Origin: Petrolisthes cinctipes
Lineage: Eukaryota; Arthropoda; Malacostraca; Decapoda; Porcellanidae
DNA: 64,000 bases
Assembly: GCA_033782935.1 (NCBI GenBank)
Contig: JAWQEG010000293.1
Coordinates: 12,501 to 76,500 of the forward strand
Direction of reading: 5' to 3'
The notes beneath the pieces were generated by a model that was given only the letters and a program-made list of their open reading frames with translations, was not told the origin of the DNA and did no database searches. Made by a program: the position numbers and the translations under genes. This document shows positions 10,893 to 22,848 of this stretch, one piece after another. Positions within the stretch are counted from its first letter, which is position 1; each line of letters begins with the position of its first letter.

Positions 10893-11296
10893 CTTATAAG
10901 GCCATTCACTATAAAAAAAGAGCATCACAGTGAGTCTGACGGTTTATAGACATATGGCTGTAAAAACGTTTAACTTTTTATATGCCGGAAATCAGCTGTA
11001 GTTGATGATACTATGCTAGAATAACACAACAGAAAAATATAACTATGAATTTGAGAATAAATATGTACAATAAACTTTGATCTTACTGAATTCCATACTG
11101 TCTTACAATATATATTTTGTTTAATCCTTTATCAGTCGTAACAGCAGCATATAATTTATCTATAGGCGACCGACGACACCACAGTAAACTTGAACACTTT
11201 ACTATTATTATTATTATTATTAATAAATTTTACTATATGAATAATTTAATACATACATACATACCGGGTATATACATATCTTGAATATTCATACAG

Positions 11297-11456
11297 TAAG
11301 GACCTTGTGATCGGGTATGAAAATTGGAGGCTTCTGTGATTCCTCTTGACCATGACACGAAACAAACTCCTTCCATATAGGTGGTGTTTCGTGGCAATAA
11401 TTGAAGGACTCATTTATCTCCAATTTTCTGACTGACTACATCACAGGATCCCTTAA
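11297..11456. mobile_element. Foldback element, family 1 (copy b), just upstream of gene 2
   Basis: Starts AGTAAGGACCTTGTGATCGG (left TTAA decayed) and ends ATCACAGGATCCCTTAA. It shares GTGTTTCGTGGCAATAATTG with the other copies. It ends about 108 bp before the TATA box of cuticle gene 2. Confidence 0.7.
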
Positions 11457-11505
11457 TATAAATAGTAATCCTCTCGAGGCAAAAATATTTCGGGCCCCTT
11501 CACCA

Positions 11506-11509
<4 letters not shown>

Positions 11510-11554
<45 letters not shown>
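11510..11554 (+). repeat. (CT)n microsatellite abutting promoter of gene 2
   Basis: A pure TC run that stops about ten bases before the TATA box. On the other strand it is GAGA-type sequence. Confidence 0.95.
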
Positions 11555-11558
<4 letters not shown>

Positions 11559-11563
11559 CTAGG

Positions 11564-11572
11564 TATATATAA
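11564..11572 (+). promoter_or_regulatory. TATA box of cuticle gene 2
   Basis: TATATATAAG begins 63 bp before the ATG at 11627. Confidence 0.75.
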
Positions 11573-11626
11573 GGGTGGCTTCCCTTCTACTGGACACTGT
11601 GCCATAGACCTTAACATTCACTCAAC

Positions 11627-13301
11627 ATGAAGCTCGTGAGTTCTCCTCCTTCTTCTTCTGCTCATACCTCTTGTTATTGTCATTTCCTGTTCATATCTTC
11701 ACTTTATTGGGGTTTTGTTCTAGAGCCTTGTTACTATCTTGTATATCATTTGGTCTTGTTCATCTTTCCTGTTTTGTTCCTGTTCTTACTTGTCCTTGTT
11801 CACTTCTCCTGTTCTTCTCCTGTATTTGTTTAGCCATATATACACGCCTTTCCTCTTCTTATTCTGACTTTGATTTACTTTGCTCACACTCAGTCATCTG
11901 CGGTCATCTTTGTTCCTCTTTCTATCTTTCATTATTTTGTCACCAGTTGTCCTTTCACCTGTTCGTCTTAAAATCTATATATATATCTTATTTGTTTGCC
12001 ATCGCTGTGTTCCTTCAAGACTGAGTTGCTCATTTAATACATGTTTTCCTCATGACCTTTTTGCCTGCCACATCTTCCTCCTGTCCCAGTATTCGTTTTC
12101 TTCTTCTGACCACTACTACACCTGCTTTCGTTACACTTTCCTGATATTTTCACCTCTGTGTTACGTGTGTTATACTTCTTCATCACTTGCATCATTCAGC
12201 TGCCACCTGTGTCTCCATCTTTCACCGTCTCTCTGTCCTCTTCCTCTATAGGGCATTATTCTTTCATTTGTTCCCTAAACTTGCCTCGCGCATCCACTAC
12301 TCCGTCCACACAATATCACACTGAGATTCTCTACAATTAATATCCCTAATAACACGAACAGCTGTGAACAAAACACTGTTATGTAAGCAAACTCTATTAA
12401 CACTCTCTTTCTTAGTGTAGGCTATTTACAAAAACAAAGTTGGGTTCCTCTGCTCACAAATAAATACTTAATGATTGCTTTCCCTCCAAACTAAAATATC
12501 GGACAAATCCATCAGGTGTTACTCGCCTGCCTGGCCGTCGTAGCCGCCGCCGCCCCCCAGTTGGCCCCCTTGCCAGTGGCCATCCTGCGTGACGACCGTC
12601 AGGACAACGGCGACGGCAATTTCCAATATATTTTCGAAACCGAGAATGGCATCGCAGTAGAGTCTTCCGGCACCCCGGGGATCCAGGGCCAGTCTAACAT
12701 GCAGGGCTCATTTAGGTGAGACCTTCAGGGAAAGTGCTGATAAGGAAAGACAGATAACCTGCTCACCCATTACAGCAGACACTTCACGACACACACTTAC
12801 AGAGAACAAACACTTTGTATTTACCTACAACGCATATGCACCATAACATTCACTTCAACACCCACAGCTACAACACAACAATCACCCAATCACTGATACC
12901 GTACATCACAACACATCCCACCGTATTACCTACATTTGTATAATATGAACAACGTATTATATATAATTATATTTCGTCACAGGACTAAATGTTGTCTAAA
13001 ATGACGCAGCATAACTTGGATGCACAGGACACACTTTCTCAACTAATGGTTACATCCTGGAACATGTGCTGATATTATTATAATTCCTACAGGAAGTAAA
13101 TGCTTGGTTTTAATAAGACCTGTGTTGTTCAGGTACACTTTGGACGACGGTCGTGTGGTGGAGGTTCTCTACATCGCTGACGAGAACGGCTTCCAGCCCC
13201 AGTCTGACTGGCTGCCCACCCCCCACCCCCTCCCCCTACACGCACAGGAGCAGATCAGGTTCGCCGAGGAGCAACGCGCCCTGGGAGTCACCTTCGAATA
13301 A
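11627..13301 (+). CDS. RR-1 cuticle protein, gene 2 (three coding exons)
   Basis: Predicted secreted chitin-binding cuticle protein of 125 residues. Coding exons are 11627-11635, 12516-12715 and 13133-13301. Both introns are GT-AG, phases 0 and 2. Signal peptide is about residues 1-16 ([16 protein letters not shown]). [16 protein letters not shown] leads into the RR-1 domain, about 37-102, with [15 protein letters not shown] and closing LPTPHP. The C-terminal tail [15 protein letters not shown] is shared almost exactly with genes 3-6. The last 89 bp of exon 3 including the stop are base-for-base identical to gene 6, while the upstream coding sequence differs. This points to gene conversion. 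AATAAA follows at 13409. Family is confident; the soft-cuticle or arthrodial-membrane role is inferred from the RR-1 class. Confidence 0.92.
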
Positions 13302-13408
13302 ACTGACGTGGTTCCTACCTTCACCTTTCTAGTTCCTATCTCTTCTGTTATGATTGTTTCCGATGTTATTCGAAAAAAAAAAAAAAACGTTCTAGGTGTT
13401 ACAAGTAA

Positions 13409-13414
13409 AATAAA
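13409..13414 (+). other. Poly(A) signal of gene 2
   Basis: AATAAA lies 108 bp after the stop codon. Confidence 0.7.
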
Positions 13415-14220
13415 TGAACTTTTGAAAATATATCCTTGTGTATTATTTCTTCACCACCAACTTTGGTGTTTCATCTAAGCATTTATCATATTCACTGTAC
13501 TATGTACTGTACGCATATTAGTAACATGACCGTATTAAGTAACTCATGGATCGTATTAATATGAAGCCTCTAATTCACCGACAACACCTAAGTTAGTCCA
13601 CTTAAAGAGACAATACATCATCTACCTCACTTCACTGAAAAATTTAGACAACGTACTCAGCACGAATCTACCCTCACCTAAGCAAACCAGTAAACCAGCT
13701 AAGCAACCCAACTCAGCAACCCAATTCAGCAAGCCAACTTAACAAACAAACTCAGTAACCCATCCAACTAAGTAACCCAACTCAACATACCAACTTAGCA
13801 ATACAACCCAACTCAACACACCAACCAACTCAGTAACCACCTCAGCAACCCATACCATAACAGCTGCAGTATTTGGGAACTACCCTCACTTCCCTCCCTC
13901 TGTGGCTGGGTACCAGTTCGGAAGTCGTGACGTGTGTGTGTGTGTGTGTGAGTAGCAGTTTACGCCACGGTAACGGGCTTGATGAAGTCATGTCCAGTGG
14001 GAAGAAAAAAAAAAATAAAAAAAATAAACAGCATACCAACCACGAACTCAACAAACCAACTTCACAACTCAAATATTCCCCACGTAAAGAATATATGACC
14101 TAAGGGGGAAGTAACTGTATATTGAAGGTAGTGGGTTGAATTAGTTGAGGGGTCATCTGTTTTGGTCGAATTGGACGCCTACTGATTCCTCCAAACTAGG
14201 CGGCCAGAAAATAGGCTACC

Positions 14221-14390
14221 TTAAGGAGATAATATTACACTGTTGGTAAATCTGGAGTAACTGATTCCGCCAAACTATTCTAGGCAACAACAGACCACCA
14301 TCATTTTAGTTCATCTGGCTCTGTTTTCTGGTATACTTTGGAGGAATCGAGGCGCTCCATCGTGCAAAAAGTGTATTACGACCCCTTTAA
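14221..14390. mobile_element. TTAA foldback element, family 2 (copy c)
   Basis: 170 bp with TTAA at both ends. Left end TTAAGGAGATAATATTACAC; right end ACGACCCCTTTAA. Inverted halves are GATTCCGCCAAACTATTC and TACTTTGGAGGAATC. A truncated related element lies immediately left (about 14102-14224) and shares TTAA 14221-14224. Confidence 0.75.
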
Positions 14391-15366
14391 TATATGTGTA
14401 AGGGATGTGTTTTGTAGCAAAGTGTGAAGGAAATAGTGACCCTCCACAACAAGGGACCCTCTCAAATGTACATCTGGTAGGAATGAATCTCGTTATTCTA
14501 ATTTCGTCTTTGTAATTATATAACAAAGCTATTAAAGTTAGACCTACTATGATAAAATATAAAAATAAGAATGAAAAGCTAATAATAATATCAAATCTTT
14601 TCACATCTAGTGGTATAGTCTGTACACATCTATTGGTAATGTTTTTATACAGTTCTTAGTAGTATCACTTATAAATATTTATCTAGTGATAATAATTTTA
14701 TAATCAAATGACAATGTTAAATATACTGTATGTATCCGGTATATACTGTACATTATGTGGCAAGAGTTAATATTATGACAGGTACTGAACAGGATTAAGC
14801 TGGGAAATGAGCAAAGGTAGAGAGACAAAAAAAGAACTATGAGAACACCGCATACAGTACAGGCGAGAGCAGACTAGCCTAACCCCACTATGACCATTAG
14901 GCTACCTTGGATACTTGTGGTAGTAGACGGCAGCCCAAAAATTTCCCAATATACCAAGGACGTCATAAACCAATTGACACGATGGTGATGGTGATGGTGA
15001 GAGCCTCTTTAACACCAGACCTTTGTTGTTGTGGTTGTACCGATCCACGTGTAGCAGAAGGTAGGTATTGTGGTCATTTTATTGTATCATTGAGTATAGC
15101 CCACAGAAGTTGTCTCGAATTTTTGCACGTGTTACGATCGAGAAAAAAATATGGGCACCGATAGAAAGTAAGTAAAATATCGCCAGAATGTTTGTCTAAA
15201 ATATCCCTCTATACGGTTTGAGGGCATACGAGGAAAAGGGTCAGCAATGTGTGTGTGTGTTTTTTTTTATTAAAGGAATCAGTTACCCAATATAGTATAT
15301 ATATATCCCTTCACTTTGACGTATGCTCTAGTTTCACATATACACACACAATGACACTCACATGGA

Positions 15367-15369
<3 letters not shown>

Positions 15370-15402
<33 letters not shown>
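15370..15402 (+). repeat. (CA)n microsatellite
   Basis: A pure AC run of about 33 bp. Confidence 0.9.
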
Positions 15403-15403
<1 letters not shown>

Positions 15404-17299
15404 TCCAGTCCGTGTTTCGATCGGATGCATCACGTTCCAATACCTTATTATTTTTTTTATTAAACCTTTCCTCTTATTTTCTTCTCCATCAGCCCCACTA
15501 CAGCCAGCAAGGGTAAAAAGGATTAGACACGAGGTAGGCTAGTCAGGCGTTCGTATTCATTGTTTGTTTGTGTTTTTCATCACCAGAGACACGAGGATGG
15601 TTGGTTGGTTGGGTTTACTGTGTGAGGTTGGTGATAAGTTGATGTGAAGGAAAGCGAGAGGGCGAGCGAGTGAGTGGAGGTGGAAAGCATGCAGGGAGGA
15701 AGAGAGTCAGACTGGGAGAGTAGCCTAATAACAGCTTGGAGGCATAGATAGGGTAGGAAGAAAGAGAGAAGATGAAGGTGAGTGGAGGTGTAAGGCAGGA
15801 AAGAGTGAGAGGGTATACAGAGAATACTTGAAGAAGGTATATGGGAAAGATAGAGCAGCTGCAGAATTGAGGGTTAATGTAAGGAAGAGAAAAGAATGAA
15901 CTGGGACAGGAAGCAGACAATAGGAGATGAGATGTAGTAAATAGGAAGCAGAGGATGTAAATATAAAACGAGAGGTGAATAAATTACTGGAAGTAGGACA
16001 TATCAAATAGGGAGTAGCCTAGACGGTCGAAGGTATAGGAAACAGAGACTGGGTATGCAAGGGAGGAATCAGATGGAAGTATATAGTCAAAATAAGAGCA
16101 ATGGATAAATAAAATAGAAGAACAAGAGGAAGAGGAGCTTATGAGGGTAAGACAGAATAAAAGGCGAAGTAAACTGGTGAGTGGTTTGGAGAAAAGAAAA
16201 AAAACACACACACACATTCAATATAATGAGAAAAAGAATGAAGATAATAAGCATAAATATGAAGTGAATAATATAGGCTAGGCTACTCGGACAGTTGATG
16301 TTGTGAGATGAAGGGGACAGGGACCAAGTGAAAGTGAATGGACCAAAAAGCGAGTGGATGGTGATGTTTAGAAAGCTATAGGGAGAAATGGCCAGATGTG
16401 ATGGGTCAGCCGGTCTGGTGGTGGGCAGGTTCAGGGAAAGGTGAAGTCTGTGGTAGGTGTGAGGTACAGCTTGTTGAGGGACAGGTGTGGAGAAGGGAAG
16501 GTATATATAGCCTCATCATTATAAAGGGTGCTGTTTGGGAGGGAGCAGATGTGTAGAAATGTTGGTGTGACTGTGACAGATGTTGTTGGGAATTGATGGG
16601 TATGTGTGACTAAAGATCTGAGGCACATACAGTACAACGATAATGTATAACTAGGCCCTATATGGGATTGGGGTTGGGACAGGTTCAGCAGATGCTTGTG
16701 AGATTGTCGTGACATGTCTGGCTAGGGATAATCATAAACAACTGTATGATTAGCCTAATGCAAAACCCTAATTATTACCTTCACCTGTAAACAATAAGGG
16801 TTCAGAAAGAGTAGACAAGCCTAGCGATGTCGGACACATGACATACAACATTAAGGTTAAAGAACAGTTTGCCTTTCCATGGTCTTCACCAACACCATAC
16901 AGTATAGTCTACTGAGAACAGTTTAAATAAATACGGTTGAAAATTACCTTCCCATAAATATTCCCGTAAGGTATTGCTATTCTTTTTAATGGTCCCGGTA
17001 TATTAAATTTGAGTATCAGTGCATGTTACCCAAAACGCTCAAACTGACCTTCAGTATATTATTCTCTTTCCGGCAGCCCTTTTTCCCCCACTCACAATTA
17101 TTATATAATGTGATGAGAACTGACGGTACGGAGGGAAGGAGCAGACTGAAAAAGAAAAAAATTAAAGGCATTAAAGTGATATTAGGACGATGGAAATAAT
17201 GGAGAGGCTGCAAAGGAAAAGTAAATAACAAGGATAACCTGACTTGTGTCGAGGCTACAAACGTCTCCTGACTTGGTCTAATGGAAAGACATTAAGAAG

Positions 17300-17330
<31 letters not shown>

Positions 17331-17754
17331 GGGGAGTGTTGCATGCAATGTTGTTGGCAGTATTTCAAGGATTTGGGCGCCCCTTCGATTCCCCAGTCAC
17401 TCCCTTTCAATTCATCAGCTGTCCTCCTTAGTTTACATTTCCCTCGTACTTGTTGCCCCACTTCTCTATCACCTTCTCCTTCTTCCTACATGCAGAGTCT
17501 TCTTGGTATTTTCACACACCCAAATGTCAAATGAATTCTTACGTTCTGTTTTGTACCGAACATTTTCTACCCGAGTAACCAAGCACCCAACCCAAGCACC
17601 TTTCACCATTCCATCAGTAACCCAAGACCTCATTGACCCAACACACTTTCTCAGGACATTTACTCGTTGCCTTCCTTACCAAAACAACATACAACTTATG
17701 TTAATTAATCAAACGAATCCATTAGAGGGATCATATTTAATCAGTAAATTGAAT

Positions 17755-17865
17755 TGGTATTGATTCCTCCAAAATATTCTATTAAACAGGTTTCCATTCG
17801 ACAACTGAGCTACGAGTCTGTTTTCTGACATAACTGGAGGAATCACTAGCCCTCTGGTTCGCCCA
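17755..17865. mobile_element. Fragment of foldback element
   Basis: Inverted halves TTGATTCCTCCAAAATATTC and TAACTGGAGGAATCACTAG are recognisable. Ends are decayed. Confidence 0.5.
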
Positions 17866-18954
17866 CAATACATGATGACCCCAGAAAGGAAGATAAGCTC
17901 TGAAGGAAGGATTATTTGAAAGTAGAAAGTTATGCAGCCTCAGTTTGCCTTGATGCATAATTATAATGGTGATGGAACACAATGGCATCATCCTGTGTTA
18001 TCTATCCATTGTGAGGAGTACATCAGTAACGTCTCTTCCTAGCAAGTGTTTTCCATTCAATAAACTCAGATAAATTTAATCAGTATGTCCCTCGTACTCA
18101 GGGGGACAACATTTCCAAAAGGAGTCAGTGTCCATCCAACCAAGGTCGAAGGAGACACTAACTTACACGCTACCAAACGGATATATATGACATTAATTGT
18201 TTTGCATCTCATTATATCTTGTGTTCCTTACTGACTATGCCTACCTCACATTCTCACATCCACACTTTGTCGCTACTTAATTAAAACGGGCAAGTACAGT
18301 GCTAATAAATCTGGAGCAACTGATTCCTCCAGACTATATTCCAAGCAAAGGGTCGCCATTATATTTCCATCCCCTCTCTTCTGTCCCTTTAATTAGACAC
18401 TTTACCTGATCTAGTTTACAAGTCTGCCACCACCACCATCTCTGCCATCGCCTGCCCTAGACTGTGAACATTTTTGAGGACTTTTAAATGCCTGTTAAAG
18501 TGAACCTAATGCATTATTTTGTGAACTACATATAAGTCTGAACAAAAGAAATATATACCCTTACTTCACTCTCGTTTAAAAAAAGTGTCAGGTTGATTAT
18601 GGGTTAGTTAATATTTGTGTGTGTGGGTTGGAAAGAGTGGAAGTATGGTATGGTATGGGAAGCAGGATTACGAAGATATGGAAGGTGAAGGAATAAAATG
18701 GGGAGAGTGAAAAATATGGAGGCGAGAACTAAAGAAAAAAATAATATAGATTAGTAGTTTTGGAAGAAAGACAACAACAGCATGGAAAGAAAAAGAGGAA
18801 TACTGTATGTGAAATCAAAAGTGGGTACAAAGAAAATAAGTGGCAGGAAAATGAAGGAAAACAATGGACAGAACTGAAGAGATACGAAGAAATGAAGACT
18901 AGAAGAAAGAGAAGAGGAAATTGTTATAATAATAGAAAGGAATGGGATAAACAG

Positions 18955-18958
<4 letters not shown>

Positions 18959-19034
<76 letters not shown>
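18959..19034 (+). repeat. (GA)n microsatellite
   Basis: A pure AG run of about 75 bp, followed by irregular GAGAAAGA sequence to about 19170. Confidence 0.95.
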
Positions 19035-19039
<5 letters not shown>

Positions 19040-19261
19040 ATAGACAGAGAAAGAGAGAGAGTGACAGAGAAATAAAGAGGAAGAGAGAGAGACAAAGAGA
19101 AAAATAGAGAGAAAGAGAGAGAGACAAAAAGAGGGAGAGTGAGAGAGAGAAAGAAAGAGAGATAAAAAAATAATGAAGGGTGGCATGTGACCTTCTCCAC
19201 CAACCAGTACTGCCCTGGGCCAAATGGAAGGGAGGGAAAAGAAGGTGAAGGGGGAGAGGGA

Positions 19262-19775
19262 GGGAGGGAGGGAGGAAAGAAAGATAGAGAGAAAGAGAAA
19301 GGATAAAGAAAAACAAGAGGAACAGAGAGGAGAGAAAGATAGAGAGAAAGAAAAACAAAAAGGGCAGAGAGGAAAGAAAGATAGAGAGAAAGAGAAAGGA
19401 TAAAGAATAACAAGAGGAACAGAGAGGAAAGAAAGATAGAGAGAAAGATAGAGAATAAACAATAACAAGAGGAACAGAGAGGAAAGAAAGATAGAGAGAG
19501 AGATACAGAATAAAGTAAAACAAGAGGAACAGAGAGGAAAGAAAGATAGAGAGAAAGAGAAAGGATAAAGAATAACAAGAGGAACAGAGAGGAAAGAAAG
19601 ATAGATAATAAAGAATAACAAGAGGAATAGAGAGGGGAGAAAGATAGAGAATAAAGAATAACAAGAGGAACAGATAGGAAAGAAAGATTGAGAGAAAGAG
19701 AAAGGATAAAGAAATACAAGAGGAACAGACAGGGGAGAAAGATAGAGAATAAAGAATAACAAGAAGAACAGAAGG
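19262..19775 (+). repeat. Purine minisatellite, units of roughly 40-60 bp
   Basis: Variable units containing AAGAATAACAAGAGGAACAG followed by AGAGGAAAGAAAGATAGAGA recur about ten times. The pure purine composition leaves all three minus-strand frames open for 300-346 codons of Leu/Ser/Phe, so these ORFs are not credible proteins. Confidence 0.85.
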
Positions 19776-20005
19776 GAAGAGAAGGGGCCAAAGGAAGTAG
19801 GTAGATAAGAAATTATATACATACATATTGATTAAACGTAGAGGAAGGAGGAGAGAAAGAAGGATAATAAATGTACCGAAAAGTAAAAAAAAGGAGTAGG
19901 CCTAATAATTAATAAGTAACATTAGTATGACAAGCTGGAATGAAGGAAGAACCAAGGAGAGAAGGATAAAAGGAGAGCAGAAGATGGGTAGGAAATGAAC
20001 TGATC

Positions 20006-20033
20006 CTCTCTCTCTCTCTCTCTCTCCCTTCCT

Positions 20034-20088
<55 letters not shown>
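20006..20088 (+). repeat. (CT)n and poly(T) tract
   Basis: A short CT run is followed by about 50 T residues. Confidence 0.9.
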
Positions 20089-20090
<2 letters not shown>

Positions 20091-20802
20091 CCTGACTCTA
20101 CTGCAAAAACCAACCCTCCCTTCCCTTTACCCTACCCTACCCTACATAACCTTCACTTTACTTTCCATTTCATCCCTGTACTGTCTGTCCTCTCCCTTTT
20201 ATTATTGTTTTTAGCCAATTCTAACAGTTCATTATATTTTTTTTATTCAAAGTGTTTTCTTGACCCTCCTTTCTCTGCTCCTTCTTTTTTTTTTCTTGTG
20301 CCCTCGATCGATATACAAAGAATAATAATATATTTGTATCCACCACTACATTTTACATTCAGAATAATCTTTAAAGACCATCAAATGTTTTCCCAAGCTT
20401 CTGTTATTCATTGCCATACAAATTAAGTCATCTGCTGGGCCTGTGTTAAAAAGTTAGTGCTAATTTAATCATCTAATATCGAGGGACTACTGTATTAAGT
20501 TTTCCATCAGTACCTGTTCTTTTATAGAATCTCTTCCTCAAATAATTCGAAACCTCAACAAGACCTGGATACAAATTTTGGTATGCTAGTGTACTACATG
20601 TTCTTACCACACACCTAACTAAACGAAAAGGAGATAATATTATACAGCATAACCTCACCAAGCTGATACCCGTTTGTTGTTTGTTTGTTTGTATATTCGC
20701 ACTGCACTGAAGGTATGCAATAATATACAGTGTTATCTGCCAAATTCATAATAAAATATAAAAGATAAATAAAAGGTAAATACCAGATAATAAATAACTA
20801 TC

Positions 20803-21195
20803 CTTCCCTTCCTTCCTTCCTTCGAATTCCTTCGTGCTTTCGATCCCTTCCTTCCTTCTAATTCCTTGGTGCTTTCTATCTCCTTCCTTCCTTTCTTCTA
20901 ATTCCTTGGTGCTTTCTATCTCCTTCCTTCCTTCTAATTCCTTGGTGCTTTCTCTCTTCTTCCTTCCTTCCTTTTAATTCCTTGGTGCATTCGATCCCTT
21001 CCTTCCTTTCTTCTAATTCCTTGGTGCTTTCTATCTCCTTCCTTCCTTCCTTCTAATTTCTTGGTGCTTTCTATCTCCTTCCTTCCTTTTAATTCCTTGG
21101 TGCTTTCGGTCCCTTCCTTCCTTTTAATTCCTTGGTGCTTTCTATATCCTTCCTCCCTTTCTTCTAATTCCTTGGTGCTTTCTATCTCCTCCTCC
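20803..21195 (+). repeat. CCTTCCTTCC minisatellite with TAATTCCTTGGTGCTTTC core
   Basis: About ten units of roughly 33-40 bp combine a (CCTT)n stretch with the conserved core TAATTCCTTGGTGCTTTC. The reverse ORF (ESTKELEGRKE-type repeats) is a translation of this array. Confidence 0.85.
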
Positions 21196-21389
21196 TTCAT
21201 ATAATACAGGGTCTATCTCCCAGGCTTATATATAGTGCTTAAAGTCGTGTTCCTCTTCCCGTTCCGTTCCTACCATTCCCAGCCCTATGTGTTCATGTCT
21301 GTATAGGGTGGGTCATACATGCCAATCTCCAGCCGTATCTAATGACTGTGTAATCTATATGGGTGGGAAGTGTGTGAAGGTGGACTATG

Positions 21390-21394
<5 letters not shown>

Positions 21395-21431
<37 letters not shown>
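21395..21431 (+). repeat. (GA)n microsatellite
   Basis: A pure GA run of about 37 bp, just left of the triplicated region. Confidence 0.95.
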
Positions 21432-21433
<2 letters not shown>

Positions 21434-21659
21434 GGGGTTGGAATGAGAGTAGGAAAGTAAAGGAATATGGCCTGGTTGGAAAGGAAGAAAGGAAGTTATG
21501 AGGGAGAGTTGGGGGAGGGAATATTTTTTATTCTTAAAAATGAATATATAAATATGAATATATATAAATAAATGAATTAATATATAAATGAATAGGCTCT
21601 TTATATGGATTAATTAATGAAATAAAGAAGCATGTGATTGGTGCACATGGACCGGAGGA

Positions 21660-21970
21660 AAACTGGATGTAAATGAATGATGAATGAAGGAAAGAAGATG
21701 AAAGAAGGAAGATAGGAAAGGAAGGAAAATGAAAATGAAAGGAAGATGAGATGGGAAGGAAAATGAAAAGGAATGAAGATGGAAAGGGAAGGAAGATGGG
21801 AAAGGAAGGAAAATGAAAATGAAAGGAAGATGTGAAGGGAAGGAAGATAGGAAAAGAAGGAAGATGGGAAGGGAAGGAAGATGGGAAAAGAAGGAAGATG
21901 GGAAGGAAAGGAAGATGAGAAGGGAAGGAAGATGGGAAAAGAAGGAAGATGGGAAGGGAAGGAAGAATGA
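21660..21970 (+). repeat. GGAAGGAAGATGGGAA purine minisatellite (unit A)
   Basis: Short units around GGAAGGAAGATGGGAAAGGAA repeat about 15 times. Equivalent arrays of different length occur in unit B (about 28750-28985) and unit C (about 36180-36490). Reverse ORFs of Phe/Ser/Pro are repeat translations. Confidence 0.85.
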
Positions 21971-22785
21971 GTGAATTGAGTAGAGTCTTGGCTTTCTTGT
22001 CTCTGTTCCTTCACTCCTTCCATCTCTAGGCTATACTCTTCCTTCCCCCATCACCCTCCCTCCCTCCCTCCCACACTCGCTCCTTCCATCCATCCATCCA
22101 TGCATTCATTCACCCATTCATCCATCCATTCCTAATTCCTTCTCCTCTAACCCAATTATTATCCTGCACAGTCTGTCTCACCCTTCCTTTCCTCCATCTT
22201 TCCATCCATCCATCCATCCCTTTTATCCCTTCCATTTACATAACATCCTAGCCTATACGTGGCCTTACCTTTCCACCCCTTCTACGACCCTCTTACGCCT
22301 CTTTTTTTACCCATCCATCCTTTCTAATGACCTCCCTGCCCTTACCTTCATCCATCAACAACTTCTCTACACTTTTTCCTCACTATAATGTGGCTTCCCT
22401 CCCTTCTCCTTTAAGGTATACGGTATATATCTATATTTTCCGATCACACTCTCTAAAGCTTCGATCATCTTCTTACTCCTCTTCCTGTTTCTTCTTTCTC
22501 TTCTTGATACCCAACCCCATCATCATCTTATAATTACACATATCAATATTGTTTTCTTCTCTCAAGGCCCCTACCTACCTATACCTACCTACCCCTTACA
22601 TAAACATCCCTTCAAGTGCCTCCTTCTCCTTGTCCTCTCCTTATCCTTTGTCCCAGTCAGCCCTGCAGCCTTCTAATTCCATCTCCCGCCTTGCAGTTCC
22701 TTCTTGTCCCGTCGTCCTTCCTTCCTTACCCATCACCCCCATCCCCATGCAGTAGTACCGTACCCCTAGGGCTGGGTGAGACGGG

Positions 22786-22793
22786 TATATATA
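22786..22793 (+). promoter_or_regulatory. TATA box of cuticle gene 3
   Basis: TATATATA begins 63 bp before the ATG. The sequence from here to the ATG is identical in genes 4 and 5. Confidence 0.8.
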
Positions 22794-22848
22794 CAGGGGT
22801 GTTGGGTTGGGAGTCACACATTACCCTCCGACTCTCCTCTCCACCAAC

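Larger units (their letters stand above)
13415..21514. other. Intergenic region, low complexity, no gene seen
   Basis: No exon with the cuticle signature or any other recognisable coding signal was found on either strand. Content includes a CAACCCAACTCAG-type degenerate repeat (13680-13860), foldback elements, long purine-rich stretches (15600-16700 and 18600-19820), and microsatellites listed separately. Stretches 14390-15230, 16740-17290 and 17870-18590 show nothing further. Confidence 0.6.

Noticed and set aside
13085..13100. Alternative exon-3 acceptor CCTACAG upstream in gene 2
   Set aside because: Using it would bring an immediate in-frame stop; the acceptor GTTCAG at 13132 keeps the conserved 169-bp exon.
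18751..19826. Three overlapping minus-strand ORFs of 300-346 codons
   Set aside because: They are Leu/Ser/Phe translations of one pure-purine minisatellite, open in all three frames, with no signal of selection or gene structure.
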